Source of the DNA: Acidobacteriota bacterium
GTDB lineage: Bacteria; Acidobacteriota; Terriglobia; 2-12-FULL-54-10
Reading direction: 5' to 3'
NCBI GenBank assembly: GCA_016199675.1
Contig: JACQGE010000004.1
Location: forward strand, 1 to 34,503
DNA length: 34,503 nt
In this document: positions 31,529 to 34,503 of the stretch, piece after piece
How the letters are laid out: each line of letters begins with the position of its first letter
How positions within the stretch are numbered: position 1 is the first letter of the stretch
Program-made: the position numbers and the translations under genes
Notes under the pieces: generated by a model
The model's input: the letters and a program-made list of their open reading frames with translations, nothing else
Databases searched by the model: none
Told to the model about the DNA's origin: nothing

Positions 31529-31977
31529 ATCGTGCTTTCAGATCTCTCAAACGATCGGATTTGCAGGAAATCGGAGGAACTAAGCGGTGAGTTTCCGCTG
31601 CTTTCTAAACAGAGTGATCCCACGTCCTTCCGAAGCTTTCCAAGTGCGTTCGGCTATTCCAAGGTGTCGGGCAGTCTTTCGGCCAGCATGTGCTCACACG
31701 GGCTTCGGTTGACGCCTTCGTCCTTCGCCTCGGCGTCACCCCTTTCTTCACTGGCGGTTTGCGCCAATCCCACGGTGGCGTCGGATGTGTGTCAGCCCAC
31801 AAACCGCGCCGTGCGGTTCGCGCATCCTGCTCGAGGCGGTAAAGGACCGATTGTGGCGCGGCGTATTTGCGGTACACCCAGGCCATGCCGGTACGGACCT
31901 GCCAGGTACCAACCTTGCCTATCCGGTTTGTTGCCAAATGGATGAACCGCCCCTCGAATAAGGCGTGATCCCAGCCG

Positions 31978-31986
31978 TGCTATATT
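31978..31986 (+). promoter_or_regulatory. Extended -10 promoter of the zinc-ribbon gene
   Basis: TGC-TATATT (TG at 31978, -10 at 31981-31986) is an extended -10 box about 42 nt before the ATG, inside the 518-bp element. No good -35. Confidence 0.4.
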
Positions 31987-32027
31987 TCAGATGCTCCGAC
32001 CTGGAATCAATCACGAAAGGAGCCTTC

Positions 32028-32306
32028 ATGGACGACAAGATCAATCTCGGCTGGCAAACCAGCATAAGCGCTGCATTCGTGAGCAAACTGCCTACACACA
32101 TTGACTGCAAACGCTGCGGCCAGCGCCTTGTTACCATCGACAAAGATTATCTGGCCGAGCGCGTAAAGATTCAAATCCATTTTACAAACTCGCCGGAGAT
32201 CGTGAACGCCGTCGAAAACAAGGGGCGCGTGCGCTGCGAAAGCTGCGGAGCAAAAAATACTCTCGACTTACGCCTATTTCGCGTGGCTCAACCCCCAGTT
32301 CACTGA
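32028..32306 (+). CDS. Zinc-ribbon protein carried by the 518-bp element (92 aa)
   Basis: AAAGGAG lies 6 nt upstream of ATG 32028 (MDDKINLGWQTS), preferred to the GTG at 31965. Two CxxC pairs, CKRCGQRL (about residues 27-34) and CESCGAKN (about 72-79), frame a central KIQIHFTNSP segment, a treble-clef or zinc-ribbon arrangement. No nuclease or transposase motif. Being the only gene of a mobile insertion, it may act in the element's maintenance, in host defence or in transcription. Confidence 0.7.
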   Translation: MDDKINLGWQTSISAAFVSKLPTHIDCKRCGQRLVTIDKDYLAERVKIQIHFTNSPEIVNAVENKGRVRCESCGAKNTLDLRLFRVAQPPVH

Positions 32307-32315
32307 GGAATCGAA

Positions 32316-32339
32316 GCCAAGCAGATATATTTGCTTGGC
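32316..32339. terminator. Hairpin after zinc-ribbon gene
   Basis: GCCAAGCA-GATATATT-TGCTTGGC forms an 8-bp stem with an 8-nt loop, 10 nt after the gene's stop. No T run follows, so termination is only probable. Confidence 0.45.
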
Positions 32340-32734
32340 GGGGTAGGGTAATGTGGATCGTAGAATTGTTCATGCAGCGTCCTTATGTGATAAAAAATCA
32401 GCCGTTTGGCAACAAACCGGATAGGCAAGGTACCAACATCCGCACCGGCGCACGATATGTGCGCCACGGTTCGCTTGTATTGATCAGTTGCCAACGTCTC
32501 GGTTGCCGGTTGGCCAAAGCAAAGGGTTCGCCAATGATTCACGGGAACGTTGCCCAAACGGCTGCTTCAATTCCGGAGCATCAATATTGGCGATGCGGAC
32601 TCTGACTTGCTACCGCTCCACCAGCAGCGTCAGCGTATCCCCGTCGTGGATGGCTACAACACGACCCGCAAGGTTGCCTGCGCCGGCGGGTATGGCGGCG
32701 AAAAGAGCCACCGCAAGGAGCGTAAAGATCACGT

Positions 32735-34503
32735 TCATTGCGGAATCTGGTAGCCCTTCTCTCGAAATAGGCGAAGGCAGGCATCGACGACATCCGCGTC
32801 GTACCGAAGGCCCCGAAACTGTACGATCTCCTCAATTGCCGCGTCGATTCCCAAGGTCGGGCGGTATGGGCGGTGCGAAGCCATTGCTTCCACGGTATCG
32901 GCGACCGCAAGAATTCGCGCCTCGACGATGATGTCGTCGCCTTTCAGGCCGCTCGGATACCCGGACCCGTCCAGACGCTCGTGATGCTGCAGGATCGCTT
33001 TGGCGACCGGCCAGGGGAAGTCCACATCCTTGAGGATCTCGTATCCGGCCTTGGGATGGTTCTGGATAAGGGTACGTTCGATGTCGCTCAGACGACTCGG
33101 TTTGGCGAGGATCTCGGCCGGGACGGAAATCTTGCCGAGGTCATGCACCCGGCCGATGTGCTCGAGACTGTTGCAGACGTCGTCCGGAAGGCCCATCTCG
33201 GCGCCAATGGCCCGGGCCAACAGGCCAACCCGTCGCTGGTGACCGGCCGTGTACGGGTCGCGCATTTCAACCATCGTTGCGACCGCCGTGAGGGTGCCGA
33301 GCAGTGCGGCTTCGAGCTGTTTGGTACGGGCTTCAATTTGGCGTCGCGCTTCCTCGCGTTCGCTGATGTCCTGGACCATGCCGACGGCGATCGGTTTGCC
33401 CTCCACTGTGGCCGGAGCAATGTTGGCGCCGACCAGCACCGTCGATCCGTCCTTGCGCCGTGCGTGGAAAGTGCGAGCGAGTCTTGTCGCTGTACCGCCC
33501 AAGCGCCCGCTGAAGTGCGCCCGCACAAACGGACGGTCCTCGTCCGAAATGACATCGACGACCCGAAGGCCGACCATTTCTTCTGGCGCGTATCCGTGGA
33601 TGTCGGCAAATCGGGGGTTCACGTATGTGAATCTGCCGCCTTCGACGATGCATATGCCGGTGAGTGACTGTTCCACCAAGCACCGGAATTTCACCTCGCT
33701 TTCGGTCAGGGCCTTTTCCGTCTGCACGCGTTGTCGCTCGGCCTCAATACTATCCATGGCGAACGCGATGTCAGACACCATGTCACCGAGCAAGGTGGTC
33801 ATGTCGGCATCGAAAAAATCTACCTCCATCGCGTTGAGCGCAAACACGCCAATGGGTTTGTTCTGGCGCCGAATCGGCAGCGCCGCAGTGGTGCGAATGG
33901 CCGCGGACCGTAGAGCCGTCTGCCACGGTTCGTCGAAGTCGTGGGCGAGGAGATCGTTGGCGATGACAAGGCGGTTTTCGCGATAGGCGGTTGCCACAGG
34001 GCCGTGGGACTCGGGTAGGGCCAGATTGCTGGGGTTCAACGTCTTCGCCGCTACGGAACGCATGTTTTCCGAATAAGCAACGGCACGCAGGATTCCCTCG
34101 TCGTCGGCGATCCTGATCATCGCGCCGTAGAACCGGGAGTTGCCGATCGCGGCGCGCGAGAGGTGGTCATAGAGTTCCTGTTCGCTGCGGGCGCGCACGA
34201 TGGCTTGGTTCGTACTGGAGAGCAGGGCATACATTTGCGAAAGGTGCTCGATTCGGCGCGCGGCTGCCTTTCGCCGGGTAATGTCTCGGGTCGCGGCGTA
34301 CACATAAGGCCGACCGTCGAATTCAAACGTACTCAGGCTGACTTCCGGATCGAACACCGTGCCGTCTTTGCGGCGGCATTTGGATTGCAAGAGCTCCTTG
34401 AATCCAACCGTCTTGGCTTTATCGATGCGCGCTTGGACCTCCTCCGGGCCCAAGTCGACCACCCAATCGCTGAGATGGAGCCCGAGCGCTTCCTCCTTCG
34501 TGT
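32735..34503 (-). CDS. PAS-GAF-PAS-HD-GYP cyclic-di-GMP phosphodiesterase, 5' end beyond window
   Basis: The frame is open to the window end. In order: end of a PAS domain (KDGTVFDPEVSLSTFEFDG), a GAF domain (about 95-245 of the visible part, with ALPIRRQNKPIGVFAL), a second PAS domain (FTYVNPRFADIHGY...MVQDISEREEARRQ), and a C-terminal HD-GYP domain with HDLGKISVP, HHERLDGSGYP and ILAVADTVEAM. HD-GYP enzymes hydrolyse c-di-GMP. The HD and GYP motifs are intact, so it should be active. The stop overlaps the SNase pseudogene start by ATGA. Confidence 0.92.
   Translation of the reverse strand, partial: TKEEALGLHLSDWVVDLGPEEVQARIDKAKTVGFKELLQSKCRRKDGTVFDPEVSLSTFEFDGRPYVYAATRDITRRKAAARRIEHLSQMYALLSSTNQAIVRARSEQELYDHLSRAAIGNSRFYGAMIRIADDEGILRAVAYSENMRSVAAKTLNPSNLALPESHGPVATAYRENRLVIANDLLAHDFDEPWQTALRSAAIRTTAALPIRRQNKPIGVFALNAMEVDFFDADMTTLLGDMVSDIAFAMDSIEAERQRVQTEKALTESEVKFRCLVEQSLTGICIVEGGRFTYVNPRFADIHGYAPEEMVGLRVVDVISDEDRPFVRAHFSGRLGGTATRLARTFHARRKDGSTVLVGANIAPATVEGKPIAVGMVQDISEREEARRQIEARTKQLEAALLGTLTAVATMVEMRDPYTAGHQRRVGLLARAIGAEMGLPDDVCNSLEHIGRVHDLGKISVPAEILAKPSRLSDIERTLIQNHPKAGYEILKDVDFPWPVAKAILQHHERLDGSGYPSGLKGDDIIVEARILAVADTVEAMASHRPYRPTLGIDAAIEEIVQFRGLRYDADVVDACLRLFREKGYQIPQ

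Larger units (their letters stand above)
31913..32430 (+). mobile_element. 518-bp element with 29-bp inverted repeats, 6-bp TSD and a zinc-ribbon gene
   Basis: The left terminal repeat CCTTGCCTATCCGGTTTGTT continues to 31941; the right one (32402-32430, reverse strand) matches it 28 of 29. TACCAA flanks both sides (31907-31912 and 32431-32436). The insert splits the SNase-like gene. It has no transposase; the only gene is a zinc-ribbon protein with an extended -10 promoter (TGCTATATT at 31978-31986) and a hairpin after the stop. It is likely a non-autonomous, trans-mobilised element with a cargo gene. Confidence 0.8.
31605..32738 (-). pseudogene. Staphylococcal-nuclease-like gene, disrupted
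   Basis: The 5' part (from ATG 32738) reads a signal-like N-terminus, then GRVVAIHDGDTLTLLVER, a TAG stop, and QVRVRIANIDAPELKQPFGQ. A +1 frameshift at CCC shifts the frame to TLCFGQPATETLATDQYKRT and CAGADVGT. A 518-bp element (31913-32430) then interrupts it, and the 3' part resumes as WQVRTGMAWVYRKYA, then ARTARRGLWADTHPTPPWDW. Removing the element and one target copy restores the join GADVGT-WQVRTG. ATG 32738 overlaps the HD-GYP stop (ATGA), so the gene was coupled to it. Three lesions indicate a dead nuclease. Confidence 0.85.

Overview
The window is about 34.5 kb of accessory DNA from a GC-rich bacterium. It opens with the 3' half of a tRNA gene and closes inside a PAS/GAF/HD-GYP signalling gene. 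A lipobox protein and several inner-membrane proteins suggest a Gram-negative-type host. The tRNA does not encode CCA, so a typical enterobacterium is unlikely. I cannot name the genus from sequence alone. Most of the window looks like stacked mobile DNA and defence cargo: a tRNA-edge island start, a large serine recombinase, RadC, two HerA/TraD-like ATPases, gene stubs at junctions (proB, cdd), a nuclease gene split by a 518-bp element, and several antiphage-type cassettes.

Layout. 1-5.1 kb: tRNA end, then a ParB-like protein, a D12-class (Dam-like) adenine methyltransferase and a P-loop ATPase fused to a PD-(D/E)xK-like nuclease. Two copies of a roughly 95-nt hairpin element with compensatory changes lead into this cassette. 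5.1-7.3 kb: an XRE regulator with a partner and a palindrome, then a lipoprotein and two small membrane proteins. 7.3-10.6 kb: a P-loop ATPase divergent from a large serine recombinase. 10.6-11.6 kb: an unknown gene and 23-bp tandem repeats resembling an IS21-family end. 11.7-18.0 kb: a more AT-rich block that looks like an undescribed peptide-natural-product cluster. It encodes a 69-aa precursor with two YDLE..QA.DLACPGCSITP units, a radical SAM/SPASM enzyme, a PIG-L deacetylase, a GT4 glycosyltransferase, a divergent prolyl-tRNA synthetase paralogue and a 5'-truncated glutamate 5-kinase gene.

18.0-23.2 kb: RadC divergent from a TraD/HerA-like ATPase, a small partner and a second large ATPase with a C-terminal nuclease-like domain. 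The RadC/ATPase promoter region and the 8.7-kb ATPase/recombinase promoter region share an ACGGGGTG-N25-CACCCC architecture, which links the two modules. 23.3-27.8 kb: a HEPN-like protein, a cytidine deaminase stub, an HD phosphohydrolase with a partner, a 55-aa ORF, and an ImmA/XRE pair. 27.8-31.5 kb: a bacterial ubiquitin-like (BIL/Bub-type) operon ordered Ubl, E2, JAMM peptidase, E1. It is followed by a 51-aa ORF coupled to the E1 gene and by an HNH nuclease with a C-terminal glycine zipper. 31.6-34.5 kb: an SNase-like pseudogene, once coupled to the upstream HD-GYP gene, split by a 518-bp element with 29-bp inverted repeats, a 6-bp target duplication and one zinc-ribbon gene.

Strongest discovery candidates: (i) the CPGC-repeat peptide cluster with its own ProRS paralogue; (ii) the transposase-less zinc-ribbon element; (iii) the covarying hairpin element in front of the ParB/MTase/ATPase genes; (iv) the ubiquitin-like operon with a probable membrane-targeted HNH protein.
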